The translations under genes and the position numbers were made by a program. The notes below the pieces were generated by a model that had not been told where the DNA came from, searched no databases, and saw nothing but the letters and a program-made list of their open reading frames with translations. From positions 186,001 through 250,000 of the forward strand of contig JAPSLO010000002.1 of NCBI GenBank assembly GCA_031180725.1: a stretch of DNA of 64,000 nt, read 5' to 3'. This DNA is from Roseomonas sp. Its GTDB lineage: Bacteria > Pseudomonadota > Alphaproteobacteria > Acetobacterales > Acetobacteraceae. Shown here in pieces: positions 35,210-44,043 of this stretch. The number at the start of each line of letters is the position of its first letter. The first letter of the stretch is position 1.

Positions 35210-36367
35210 ATGACCGAGGCCGGCGTACCCCTGTTGCTCAGTCCGTACGCGATGCGTGGCGTCACGCTGCGCAATCGCGTCGTTGTTTCACCCATGTCGC
35301 AGTACCGCTCCGATCCCGGCGGCCTGCCCGGCGACTGGCACCTGGTGCATCTGGGGAAGTTCGCGATGGGCGGCGCGGGGATGGTGTTCTGCGAGGAGAC
35401 CTCGGTTTCCGAGCGATCCCGCAAGACCTATGATTGCCCGGGCATCTGGAACGATGCTCAGGCCAAGGCCTGGCGGCGTATCACGGATTTCCTGCGCCAG
35501 AATGGCGCGGCGGCGGCAATGCAGATCGGCCATGCCGGCCGGAAGGTCGCCACGCGCCCGCCCTGGGACGGCTTCGCGCCGCTGGGCGCAGAGGATGTCG
35601 CGAAGGGCCGCGCGCCCTGGTCCGGCCTGGCACCAAGCCCTGTGCCGTTCAAGGAAGGTGCGATGGTGCCGAAGGAGATGGACGCCGATGACATCCGGCA
35701 CGTCATCACCCTGCATGCCGATGCCGCGAAGCGTAGCCTGGACGCTGGCTTCGATGTGCTGGAGGTGCATGCCGCCCATGGCTACATCATCCAGCAGTTC
35801 CTCAGCCCCACGGTGAACCAGCGCAAGGATGGCTATGGCGGCGATCTGCAGGGCCGCATGCGCTTCGGGTTGGAACTGATCGAGGCGGTACGCGCCGCCT
35901 GGCCCGCCGATCGGCCGCTGCTGGTGCGGCTTTCCTGCGTGGATGGCGGCGGCTGGACACTGCCGGACAGCATCGCCTTCACGCATGAGCTGAAGGCGCG
36001 CGGCGTGGACCTGCTGGACTGCTCCTCAGGCGGCATCGACGGCCCGCTGACGCTGCACCTGGTGCCGCGCGTGCCTGGCTACCACGTGCCCTTCGCGGAG
36101 GCGATCGGCAAGGCGACCGGCATCCCCACCATGGCTGTGGGCCTGATCACGGAAGCCAGGCAGGCCGAAGGCTACCTCCAGGCTGGAAGCTGCCAGCTGG
36201 TGGCGCTGGCGCGGGAAATGATGTGGGACCCGAACTGGCCGATCCATGCGGCCGCCGAGCTGGGCGGTGATGCGCTGGGGCTGATGCCGCCGACCTATGC
36301 TTGGTGGCTGAAGCGCAGGCAGGAAGCGCGGAAGCTGTACCCCACTGGGCTGGAAGCGGCGGAGTAG
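35210..36367 (+). CDS. NADH:flavin oxidoreductase, old yellow enzyme family (second)
   Basis: ATG 35210 with a GGAGAG site gives 385 residues: LSPYAMRGVTLRNRVVVSPMSQYRSDPGG, MQIGHAGRKVA, VHAAHGYIIQQFLSP followed by VNQRKDGYGG, and the FMN phosphate loop VGLITEARQAEGYL. The position taken by Cys in YqjM-type members is Ser here (PMSQY), unlike the paralogue at 22853. It is divergent from the molybdenum hydroxylase large subunit over 61 bases and may share its regulation. It reduces an activated C=C bond or oxidises a flavin donor; the substrate is unknown. Confidence 0.9.
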   Translation: MTEAGVPLLLSPYAMRGVTLRNRVVVSPMSQYRSDPGGLPGDWHLVHLGKFAMGGAGMVFCEETSVSERSRKTYDCPGIWNDAQAKAWRRITDFLRQNGAAAAMQIGHAGRKVATRPPWDGFAPLGAEDVAKGRAPWSGLAPSPVPFKEGAMVPKEMDADDIRHVITLHADAAKRSLDAGFDVLEVHAAHGYIIQQFLSPTVNQRKDGYGGDLQGRMRFGLELIEAVRAAWPADRPLLVRLSCVDGGGWTLPDSIAFTHELKARGVDLLDCSSGGIDGPLTLHLVPRVPGYHVPFAEAIGKATGIPTMAVGLITEARQAEGYLQAGSCQLVALAREMMWDPNWPIHAAAELGGDALGLMPPTYAWWLKRRQEARKLYPTGLEAAE

Positions 36368-36410
36368 CACATGGTGCCCCCTTCCTTGACGGCAGGGGGC
36401 GCCACCGCGG

Positions 36411-37436
36411 TCACAGGCGCAGACGGCGCTCCTCGGCGCCCGGCAGGAAGCGGCCGTCGAAGATCTGTTCCACGGTCGGGGCGGAATCCAGGCTGAAGCC
36501 TTCCTTCACCATGGTGATGGACTGCGCCACCCGGTCCGCCGCCAGCCAACCCAGGCCATTGGCGCGGGTGCGTGGGGTGACGATCAGGTTGTCGCGGATG
36601 AAGGCGATGCGCTCGGCCTCGATCCCCTCCTCCAGCAGGGGGAACTGGCGTTTCAGCTCGGCGGCGGCCTTGTTCGGGTCGGCCAGCACCTCGTGCCAGC
36701 AGCGGGTGCTGGCGGCCAGGAAGCGGCGCACCGCTTCCGGCTTCTCCGCCAGGAAGCTGCGCCCCACGATCACGCCGTTCCCCGGCAGGTCCATGCCGAA
36801 ATCGGCATAGCGCATCATGCGGATCGTGTTCGGATCCACGCCATTGGCCTTCAGGTTGAAGAACACCGTCTGATCGAAACCTGTCACCGCATCCACCTGC
36901 CGCGTCAGCAGCATCTGGTCGCGCAGCGCCGGCGTGACCTGCTGGCGCGTCATCGCGTCGATCGAGATGCCGTTCAGGTGGCAGAAGGCCGGAAACATGC
37001 GGCTGGTGGCGTCCGCGGCCCCCTGCCCGATGCGCTTGCCCACCAGGTCCTGCGGCTTGGCAATGTTCGAATGCGCCAGACTGATGACGGCCTGCGGCGA
37101 GATGTCGTGCAGCGCAGCTACGAAGACCGGCGCCGATTGCGCGTTGCGCGTGTAGAACTCGACCAGCGTCGAAAGGTCCGCCGTACCGATCTGATACGCG
37201 CCGGAAGCCGTACGGGTGACGGCGTCACCCGAGCCGCCGGAGCCATCGATCGTCACCTCCAGACCGACTTCCCGGAAGTAGCCGCGCGACAGCGCGAGCA
37301 GATAGCCGGCAGTGCCGCCATCCTGCCGGAAGTTCAGGATCACCCGGATGCGTTCCGGCGCCTGCGCGCGGAGCAGGCCCGGCGCGGCAAGGATGCCGCC
37401 AGCGGCGGCAAACAGGGTTCGGCGATTCAGCGTCAT
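36411..37436 (-). CDS. ABC solute-binding protein, NMT1/SsuA type, without adjacent transporter
   Basis: From ATG 37436 it has 341 residues and a twin-arginine-type signal (NRRTLFAAAGGILAAPGLLRAQ). The mature part shows IRVILNFRQDGGTAGYLLALSRGYFREVGLEVTIDGS, a GSGDAVTRTASGAYQIGTADLSTL ligand segment, and DFGMDLPGNGVIVGRSFLAEKPEAVRRFL. It closes the minus-strand amidohydrolase operon, but no ATPase or permease follows. It could use the transporter at 8.5-10.8 kb or one outside the window (inference). Confidence 0.88.
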   Translation of the reverse strand: MTLNRRTLFAAAGGILAAPGLLRAQAPERIRVILNFRQDGGTAGYLLALSRGYFREVGLEVTIDGSGGSGDAVTRTASGAYQIGTADLSTLVEFYTRNAQSAPVFVAALHDISPQAVISLAHSNIAKPQDLVGKRIGQGAADATSRMFPAFCHLNGISIDAMTRQQVTPALRDQMLLTRQVDAVTGFDQTVFFNLKANGVDPNTIRMMRYADFGMDLPGNGVIVGRSFLAEKPEAVRRFLAASTRCWHEVLADPNKAAAELKRQFPLLEEGIEAERIAFIRDNLIVTPRTRANGLGWLAADRVAQSITMVKEGFSLDSAPTVEQIFDGRFLPGAEERRLRL

Positions 37437-37474
37437 GCGGCGTCCTCCGGTACGGGCGCGCATGGCGTGCAAGA

Positions 37475-38833
37475 TCAGTGCCATTCGCCGTCCAGGTTGC
37501 GGCCCCAGCCAGCGGCTTCCAGCGCGCGGCCATCCAACGCCACGGTGCGGCCGCGCACCAGCGTGCGCACGGGCAGACCCTTCAGCGGAAAGCCTTCGAA
37601 GGCAGTGGCGTTGCCCCTGCTGTGCAGCGCCTCGCGCCGCACCTCGCCCACTTTCGCCATGTCCACCAGCACGATGTCGGCGTCGGAGCCGGGCGTCAGC
37701 AGCCCCTTGCGCGGGAACAGCCCGAAGGCGCGCGCCGCGTTGAAGGAGGAACGGCGGACATAGTCCGGCAGCGTCATCCGTCCCGCCGAAACCTGCGCCA
37801 GCATCAGCGGCATGGAGGTCTGCACGCCCGGAAAGCCGGGCGCCGCATCCCAGATGCTGTCGCGTGACTTCTCCGACGGCAGGTGCGGCGCGTGGTCGGT
37901 GGAGATCATGTCGATGGTGCCGTCCAGCAGCGCGCGCCACAGCGGCTCGGCATGGCCGGGCTCGCGGATCGGCGGCTTTACGCGCAGGAAGGTGCCGGGC
38001 AGGCGCGCGGCGTCCTCGGTGGAGAGCAGCAGGTATTGCGGGCAGGTCTCGGCGGTGATGTCCACGCCGCGCGCCTTGGCATGCGCGATCCAGGGGATGG
38101 AATGGTGGCAGCTTTCATGCGCGATGTGGATCTTCGCCCCCGTCCATTCGGCAAACAGCGCGGCGCGGCATACGGCTTCCACGGTCGCGATGTCGGGGTG
38201 CATGAAGTTGTGCGCGGCCAGGTCGTGCCGGCCAGCAGCCTTCATCTGCGCCTCGCGCCATTTCAGGATGGGCGTGTTCTCGGCATGGATGGTGGTGCGC
38301 AGGCCCATGGCGGCCAGAGCCTCCAGCCCGTCCAGCACGGCGCCATCATTCGGGCAGGGTATGCGCGGGTTGTCGCTGCCCAGGAATAGCTTGAAGGCGA
38401 TGGCGCCGGCGGCGCGCATTTCCTCCAGCATCGGCAGGGTGGATTCGGCGAACAGCCCATAGACGCCGAAATCGACATGCGCCTGGGGCCGGGCATGGGC
38501 AATCTTCGCGGCCACGGCTTCCGGCGTCGCGGTGGCAGGGTCGGTGTTCGGCATCTCGAACACCGTGGTCACGCCGCCGGCCGCGGCGGCCTTGGTGCCG
38601 GTGGCCCAGGTCTCCTTGTGCCCGAAGCCGGGTTCGCGGAAATGCACATGCACGTCGATGGCGCCGGGCAGCACATGCAGACCCGTGGCATCGATCACCT
38701 GTTGCGCCGGCGCCGCCTCGCCCGGCTGCAGGATCGCGGCGATGCGGCCCTCGTGCACCAGCACGTCGCCGGGGAACATCGCCTCATGCGTCACGATGGT
38801 GCCGCCGCCGATACGCAGATCGGCGGAGGTCAT
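37475..38833 (-). CDS. Cyclic amidohydrolase: dihydroorotase/allantoinase/hydantoinase family
   Basis: A binuclear-metal hydrolase of 452 residues that opens cyclic amides. It has HVHFREPG (His 62, His 64), the carboxylated Lys 148 in AFKLFLG, later His residues in TIHAE and KIHIAHES, and the Asp in MISTDHAPH. The length and the FREPGFGHKETWATGT wording fit allantoinase or catabolic dihydroorotase-like enzymes rather than biosynthetic PyrC. Its start overlaps the stop of the upstream amidohydrolase (ATGA). Confidence 0.9.
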   Translation of the reverse strand: MTSADLRIGGGTIVTHEAMFPGDVLVHEGRIAAILQPGEAAPAQQVIDATGLHVLPGAIDVHVHFREPGFGHKETWATGTKAAAAGGVTTVFEMPNTDPATATPEAVAAKIAHARPQAHVDFGVYGLFAESTLPMLEEMRAAGAIAFKLFLGSDNPRIPCPNDGAVLDGLEALAAMGLRTTIHAENTPILKWREAQMKAAGRHDLAAHNFMHPDIATVEAVCRAALFAEWTGAKIHIAHESCHHSIPWIAHAKARGVDITAETCPQYLLLSTEDAARLPGTFLRVKPPIREPGHAEPLWRALLDGTIDMISTDHAPHLPSEKSRDSIWDAAPGFPGVQTSMPLMLAQVSAGRMTLPDYVRRSSFNAARAFGLFPRKGLLTPGSDADIVLVDMAKVGEVRREALHSRGNATAFEGFPLKGLPVRTLVRGRTVALDGRALEAAGWGRNLDGEWH

Positions 38834-40251
38834 GGCAGGCGGGCCAGGATGGCGTCGGCGGCGCGCGCCAGATCCGCATTGCGGGTTTCGAGCGCGTCAT
38901 GCATGGCCAGGATCTCCTCGGCGAGCGCGGCCGGGTCGAAGCGCGTGGGGCGGCCTTCCTCCATCAGCACCTCGCCGCCGACCAGTACGGTGCGGACGGA
39001 TGTGCCGGTTTCCGCGAAGACCATCTGCGTGACAGCGTCGTTCACAGGCAGCCAGCCCGGCTGCGCCAAGTCGTAGAGCACGATGTCCGCCGGGTAGCCC
39101 GGCGCGAGCATGCCCAGCCCCGGCATGCGCAGCGCGGCGGCGCCGCCAGTGGTGGCGGCACGCAGCGCCTCGGCGGCCGAGAACCAGTGCGCGCGATCCG
39201 GCAGCGTGGCGCGGTGGGTCAGCGCGGCGGCGCGCATCGCTTCGTGCATCGAGAGGTTGTCGTTGGATCCTGGCCCATCGGTCGCCAACGCCAACCGCAC
39301 GCCGGCATCGCGCAGCACGGGGATGGCCGCGGTGCCGACGCCGAGCCGCGCATTGCTCTCGGGGTTCAGTACTGCGACGGCACTGCGGCGCGCCATCAGA
39401 AAGATCTCGGCTTCCGAGAGATGGACGCAATGCGCACAGGACCAGCGTCCGTCGAGCACGCCCAGCGCCTCCAGCCGTTCCAGGCTGCCCATGCCGTGGC
39501 GGGCGCGGGCCTGCCGCGCCTGGGTGGCGGTTTCCAGCAGATGGGTGTGCAGTCCGGTGTCATGCCGCGCCGCCAAGTCCGCACAGAGGAGCAGCGCGGC
39601 ATCGCTGCATCGGTCAGGGTTGGAGGGCGCGGGAAAGACGCCGATGCGGCCGTCGCGGCCATGCCACCGGCGAATCGCGTCCTCGGCGATCTCGGCAAGG
39701 CTTTCCAAGGGCTGAGCGCGCAGCAGACCGCCATCGGCATCGGCCGGCATGCCTTCCGGGATGATGTCGCCGAAACCCTGGTCGAAGAAGCGCAAGCCCA
39801 CCACCGCGCGCATCCCGGTGGCGTGCCAGGCCGAGAGCACGGCCTCCACATCCGCCGCCCCGAATCGCTGGCCAGGGAAATGGTCCAGCACCGCCGTGGT
39901 GCCGGTGGACAGTGCCCACCAGGCGGTCAGCTGCACGGCCAGCGCCGTCTCACGCGGGTTGCGGCTGGCGGTGCGCGCCAGTGTACGCCACATGAAGGCG
40001 GGGTGGGAGAGGCGGTCGCCGAAGCCGGCGAGCGTCGCCGATTGTGAATGGGTATGTGCGTTCACCAGCCCGGGCGCCGCCAGGCGCAGCCGCGCCGGCA
40101 TCACCTCCGATCCCTGGAGCGCGACGTCCGGCGGATCGCCCGCGCCCATGGCAGCGATCATCCCGCCGTCCACCAGCAGCCAGCCGCGCGGGAGGAAGGC
40201 GTGTTCCGGCCCAGCCAGGACGGCACAGTCGCGGATCAGGCGGCGCGTCAT
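38830..40251 (-). CDS. Amidohydrolase, guanine-deaminase/TrzA-like (second in the cluster)
   Basis: Read from ATG 40251, it has 473 residues with APGLVNAHTHSQSATLAGFGDRLS (metal HxH), HTHLLETATQ, SCAHCVHLSEAEI and the Asp in LATDGPGSNDNLSMHEAMRAA. These are the four usual metal-site groups of the ATZ/TRZ/guanine-deaminase clan. It overlaps the ornithine-cyclodeaminase-like gene by ATGA upstream and the cyclic amidohydrolase downstream. A deamination or dechlorination step on a ring is likely. Confidence 0.9.
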   Translation of the reverse strand: MTRRLIRDCAVLAGPEHAFLPRGWLLVDGGMIAAMGAGDPPDVALQGSEVMPARLRLAAPGLVNAHTHSQSATLAGFGDRLSHPAFMWRTLARTASRNPRETALAVQLTAWWALSTGTTAVLDHFPGQRFGAADVEAVLSAWHATGMRAVVGLRFFDQGFGDIIPEGMPADADGGLLRAQPLESLAEIAEDAIRRWHGRDGRIGVFPAPSNPDRCSDAALLLCADLAARHDTGLHTHLLETATQARQARARHGMGSLERLEALGVLDGRWSCAHCVHLSEAEIFLMARRSAVAVLNPESNARLGVGTAAIPVLRDAGVRLALATDGPGSNDNLSMHEAMRAAALTHRATLPDRAHWFSAAEALRAATTGGAAALRMPGLGMLAPGYPADIVLYDLAQPGWLPVNDAVTQMVFAETGTSVRTVLVGGEVLMEEGRPTRFDPAALAEEILAMHDALETRNADLARAADAILARLP

Positions 40252-41228
40252 GCGGCGTCCCATTCGCCGAACATCGGATGACGCAGGCCCATGCCGAGCG
40301 TCTCGGCCTGCGCCACCACATGCCGCGCCAGCAGCAGATCCTGCGGCGCGATGCCGATGGATTTGAACACGCGGATCTCCCGCCCCGGTGGCAGGGGGGC
40401 GGGCAGCGCGCCGATCTCGCCCATCCAGCGATCCGGCGTCAGCGCGCCGGAGGCGAGTGGCAGGCGGATATCGCCGCCCTTGGTCAGGGCGTCCTCGCTG
40501 TCATCGGCCCAAACACAGGCGCGGCGCATCAGCGCATCGTCCGCTTCCCGCGCGTCGCCCCGCGTGGCGCCGGCCAGCAGCACCACGGCACCGTCCGCCA
40601 CGGCATCGCCGGGAAAGACCGGTTTATCGGCGGTGGTTGCGCAGAGGATCAGCCCGGCGCCGTCCACCACCTCAGACGCGCCGGGCACGGCGCGCACCAC
40701 CGGCGCCAGCGCGGCCTCGGCCCGCGCCAGCGCCGCGGCCCGCGCGAAGCCGCGAGAGCAGATGCGGATCTCCGCGAGGGGGAAGGCCGCGGACATGGCG
40801 CGCAGCGCGGCACGGGCGATCTTGCCGGCACCGAACAGCGCCAGCCGCGACGTGCCTGGCGCCGCCAGCAGCCGCGCCGCCGCCGCAAGCCCGCCGGCGG
40901 TGCGGTGGTCATTGAAGGCGGCCGCTGCCAGCAGCGCGCGCGGCAGCGCTGCATGCAGGTCCCACAAGGTCAGCAGCGAGGAGGTGCGACGCGGCGCCTG
41001 CGCCCCCCCTGGCCAGCCATGGGTGTTGACCTTGGTCACCATCTCCGCGCCCCCGCCCAGCCCGGCGAGCAGCAGCGCACCGGCCGGCGGTGTGGCCTGC
41101 TTCAGCATCAACCGTCCCGGCGGCGGGAAGTGCCGCGCCGCATGGGCGCGGTAGGCTTCCAGCGCAAGCTGGCGCGCGATATCCGGCGTGATCAGTGCAT
41201 CCACCTCGGCGTCGCTCAGGATCAGCAT
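40248..41228 (-). CDS. Ornithine cyclodeaminase/mu-crystallin family protein
   Basis: The 326-residue product has the family pattern: MVTKVNTHGWPGG with the conserved Lys, the Rossmann loop LALFGAGKIARAALRAMS, ICSRGFARAAALA and a C-terminal WADDSEDALTKGGDI. Members are NAD(P)-dependent amino-acid cyclodeaminases, imine reductases or alanine dehydrogenases. In an operon of ring-opening hydrolases it may act on an amino acid or imine product. Both ends overlap neighbours by four bases. Confidence 0.9.
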   Translation of the reverse strand: MLILSDAEVDALITPDIARQLALEAYRAHAARHFPPPGRLMLKQATPPAGALLLAGLGGGAEMVTKVNTHGWPGGAQAPRRTSSLLTLWDLHAALPRALLAAAAFNDHRTAGGLAAAARLLAAPGTSRLALFGAGKIARAALRAMSAAFPLAEIRICSRGFARAAALARAEAALAPVVRAVPGASEVVDGAGLILCATTADKPVFPGDAVADGAVVLLAGATRGDAREADDALMRRACVWADDSEDALTKGGDIRLPLASGALTPDRWMGEIGALPAPLPPGREIRVFKSIGIAPQDLLLARHVVAQAETLGMGLRHPMFGEWDAA

Positions 41229-42757
41229 CAGCGCAGGCGCGGCAGCCGGTCGATATCGATTGGTGCCGCATCCATCATGCCCTGCGCCTTGTCCAGCCAG
41301 GGCTGCAGCTTCGCGATGCGTGCCGTGATGGCGGCGAAATCCTTGCGGAAGCCTGGCATCACCGCCATCACCTCCTCGAACACCGCGGCTTCGTCCACGG
41401 TGGTCACGCGGCGGTCGCGCAGTACGAAGCCGCCTTCCACCATCACATGGCGCACGGCACGGCCGGCTTCGATGTTCACCAGTTGCCGTGCCGCGCTGTT
41501 CAGCGGCACGAAGCTGGGATCGGCGAGATCGATGAAGGTCAGGTCCGCGCGGCAACCGGGCGCGATAAGGCCGATCTGCCCAGCTAAGCCGACCGCCGCC
41601 GCGCCACCTTCTGTGGCCGCCCTCAGCGCCGGAATGGCGGGCGGCGGGCCCTTCGTCACGTCGCTCACGGTCGCCAGCAGACTGAACAGCTTCATCGTGG
41701 CGAACATGTTCTGGGCGTCGGAACAGCTGCAATTGTCGCAGCCCAGCGCAATGCGCACGCCGGCGCGCATCATCTCGCGGATCGGCGGGATGCCGCACTT
41801 CATCTTCAGGTTGCCCTGCAGGTTCAGCACGGTGCCGGCGCCGGTCTCGGCCAGAAGCTCCACCTCATCCGGCGCCAGCCAGACGGAATGGGCGAAGTTC
41901 ATCTCCGGCCCCAGCGCCCCTTCCGCATGCAGGCGCCGGATCAGAGATCCTCCGTACTGTGCCAGTTCATGCCGCGCCTGCAGCGCCATGCCCTTCGATT
42001 CATAGAGATGCGAGAAGACGGGGATGCGGTAGCGCCGCGCCAGGTCCATGGTGCGCGCCATCAGCGCCGGCGTGCACCGTTCCGGCGCGGAAGGTCCCAG
42101 CGCCCAGTGCAGGCGCGGGCGCTGCGGCGCCTTCAGGCAGGTAGCCTCGAAGTGCGCGAGCACGTCGAAGTTCTTTTCCGGCTCCGCGGCGGAGGAAAGC
42201 TGCCCGTGCAGCTCGGGCGGGAAGACCTCCTTCCAGAAGGGCACGGTATCCAGGCCCTTGCGGTCGCCGTATTGCAGCGCAAAGACCACGCGGATGCCAA
42301 GCGACTCATAGGCCTCAATCACCGTGTCCAGATGGACCGGATCGAAAGGGTAGAGCGTCAGCATATCCTGCACGGTGGTCATGCCGCTGCGCAGACACTC
42401 CAGAGCACCGAGCAGCGTGCGAGCACGCACTTCTTCCCTCGTGCGCGGCGGATATTGCGCCGGCAGGGCGTAGAGCCGCCATTGTTCCAGCGGCACTTCC
42501 TCCAGCGTGCCCTTCGCCAGCACGTCGTGCGAGTGATAGTGCGCGTTGACGAAGCCCGGCAGCACCAGCAGGCCGCGCGCATCCAGCACTTCCGCAGTGT
42601 GGGCGTAGTGGTCGGCTGTGCCCAGGATGCGGCCATTCCCGATGGCGATGTCGGCCATGGGTGGGTCGTGCCAGTCGGCATCGGGCAGCATCACGCGCGC
42701 CCCGGCGATAAGAAGCGTGGTGCCCTTGGGCAAGGGCGACGGGGCGGCAGGCGACAT
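41228..42757 (-). CDS. Amidohydrolase, first gene of the minus-strand catabolic operon
   Basis: ATG 42757 with a GAGGGA site gives 509 residues; an in-frame TTG at 42817 is less likely. Motifs: VLPGFVNAHYHSHDVLAKGTLEE (HxH), VFSHLYESKGMALQ, NFAHSVWLAPDE and GCDNCSCSDAQNMFATMKL with the metal Asp. LTFIDLADPSFVPLN closes the beta-sandwich. It belongs to the same clan as the amidohydrolase two genes downstream but is diverged. The operon order amidohydrolase, cyclodeaminase-like, amidohydrolase, cyclic amidohydrolase, binding protein suggests a stepwise breakdown of a nitrogen ring compound. Confidence 0.9.
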   Translation of the reverse strand: MSPAAPSPLPKGTTLLIAGARVMLPDADWHDPPMADIAIGNGRILGTADHYAHTAEVLDARGLLVLPGFVNAHYHSHDVLAKGTLEEVPLEQWRLYALPAQYPPRTREEVRARTLLGALECLRSGMTTVQDMLTLYPFDPVHLDTVIEAYESLGIRVVFALQYGDRKGLDTVPFWKEVFPPELHGQLSSAAEPEKNFDVLAHFEATCLKAPQRPRLHWALGPSAPERCTPALMARTMDLARRYRIPVFSHLYESKGMALQARHELAQYGGSLIRRLHAEGALGPEMNFAHSVWLAPDEVELLAETGAGTVLNLQGNLKMKCGIPPIREMMRAGVRIALGCDNCSCSDAQNMFATMKLFSLLATVSDVTKGPPPAIPALRAATEGGAAAVGLAGQIGLIAPGCRADLTFIDLADPSFVPLNSAARQLVNIEAGRAVRHVMVEGGFVLRDRRVTTVDEAAVFEEVMAVMPGFRKDFAAITARIAKLQPWLDKAQGMMDAAPIDIDRLPRLR

Positions 42758-42795
42758 CGGCGATCCCTCTTCGGCCGCCGATGCCTCGGCGGGCG

Positions 42796-42852
42796 GGCGG
42801 CCCCTCCGGGCCGCCAATCACCCTTGCAGGCCGGCGGTCCCTCCGGGCCGCC
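42796..42852 (-). promoter_or_regulatory. Twin GC-rich hairpins between modC and the amidohydrolase operon
   Basis: Two hairpins 37 bases apart share their design: GGCGGCCC-ctcc-GGGCCGCC at 42796-42815 and GGCGGTCC-ctcc-GGGCCGCC at 42833-42852 (one G-U pair). In RNA read from the minus strand both loops are GGAG. They follow modC and precede the amidohydrolase start by about 40-95 bases, so they could end the modBC transcript or lie in the operon's leader. No U-run follows. Confidence 0.4.
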
Positions 42853-42951
42853 GTCAGCAAGTTCGGGGCCAGCCGCGCCCCTCCACGCTGCCATCTGGCC
42901 CGAGCGGTCCACTGATCGCAAATCGCGCACTCGCCTACAGGCGCGGCAGGA

Positions 42952-44043
42952 TCAGCCTGCGCCGGGCCGATGGTCGAAGGTGACCGCCTTGAGCAGCGCC
43001 CAGAGCGGCTTGCCCGGCTGCAGCCCCAACTCCGCCACCGCCTGGCGCGAGACACGCGAAAGCAGCGTGGTGGGTCCGACGGCCAGCCGCAGGAAAACCT
43101 CGCCCGCATCGCCCGCCGGCTCGATCCCGGTCAGCACCGCCGGCAGGATGTTGCGGATCGAAAGGCCGCGCGGCTGTTCCGCCGCCACGGCAATGTCACG
43201 CGCCCGCAGCCGCAGGCGCAGCCGGGTGCCGGGCGGGCCAGGATGCGCGGTGGTCACCAGCTCGCCGCCGGGGAAGGCCAGGCGCGTGAGCCCTTCGGCC
43301 GAGACCTCCTGCACCACGCAGGGCAGCAGTACGCCGGCGTCGCGCCGTGCAGCCAGTGGCAGGTCGGTGCGGGTGGCCAGATCCTCGACCGAGCCGGCGG
43401 CCAGGACGCGGCCAGCCTCCAGCAGCACGAGACGGTCGGCGAGCGCGTCCACCTCCTCCAGCGCATGGGTGACGTAGAGGATGGGCAGCCGGGCCGCATC
43501 ACGCAGCCGGGCCAGGAAGGGCAGCACCTCCGCGCGCCGGGCTGCATCCAGCGCGGCCAGGGGCTCATCCATCAGCAGGAGCCGCGGGCGGGCCAGCAGC
43601 GCCCGGCCCAGCGCCACGCGCTGCTTCTCCCCACCTGAAAGCGCGCCTGGGCGGCGGGCCAGCAGGTGGCCAATGCCCAGAAGCGCCACCACCTCCCCGA
43701 AGCCGGGTCCATCGGCCTCGGCCGGCGCGCGTCGCAGGCCGTAGCGCAGATTGCTCTCCACGCTGAGATGCGGGAACAGCCGCGCATCCTGGAACACCAC
43801 GGCGCAGCGCCTGCCCTCCGGCGGCAGGAAAATGTGGCGCGCTGTGTCCAGCAGCGCCACGCCATCCAGATGGATGCGGCCTTCCTGCGGGCGCAGCAGG
43901 CCGGCAACCGCGGCCAGCAGCGTGCTCTTGCCGCAGCCCGAAGGGCCAAAGATGGCAGTCACGCCGGAAGTCTCCACTGCGAAGCCCATCTCCAGCCCGA
44001 AGCCGTCCCGGCCGAAGCGGTGGCGCAGCGCGATGTCCAGCAT
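42952..44043 (-). CDS. modC: Molybdate ABC transporter ATP-binding protein ModC
   Basis: The 363-residue ATPase has Walker A GPSGCGKS, a Q-loop FQDARLFPHLSVESNLRYGL, signature LSGGEKQRVALGRALLARPRLLLMDEPLAALD and a C-terminal TOBE/MOP region (ARRDAGVLLPCVV; LSIRNILPAVLTGIE; VSRQAVAELGLQPGKPLWALLKAVTF). The SIRNIL and LLSRVSRQAV wording is that of ModC. It powers molybdate import and would adjust Mo supply for the nearby hydroxylase. It overlaps modB by ATGA. No modA binding-protein gene is present next to it. Confidence 0.95.
   Translation of the reverse strand: MLDIALRHRFGRDGFGLEMGFAVETSGVTAIFGPSGCGKSTLLAAVAGLLRPQEGRIHLDGVALLDTARHIFLPPEGRRCAVVFQDARLFPHLSVESNLRYGLRRAPAEADGPGFGEVVALLGIGHLLARRPGALSGGEKQRVALGRALLARPRLLLMDEPLAALDAARRAEVLPFLARLRDAARLPILYVTHALEEVDALADRLVLLEAGRVLAAGSVEDLATRTDLPLAARRDAGVLLPCVVQEVSAEGLTRLAFPGGELVTTAHPGPPGTRLRLRLRARDIAVAAEQPRGLSIRNILPAVLTGIEPAGDAGEVFLRLAVGPTTLLSRVSRQAVAELGLQPGKPLWALLKAVTFDHRPGAG

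Noticed and set aside
40044-42005. 653-codon plus-strand frame across the amidohydrolase operon
   Set aside because: Shadow frame opposite three genes with full catalytic motifs.
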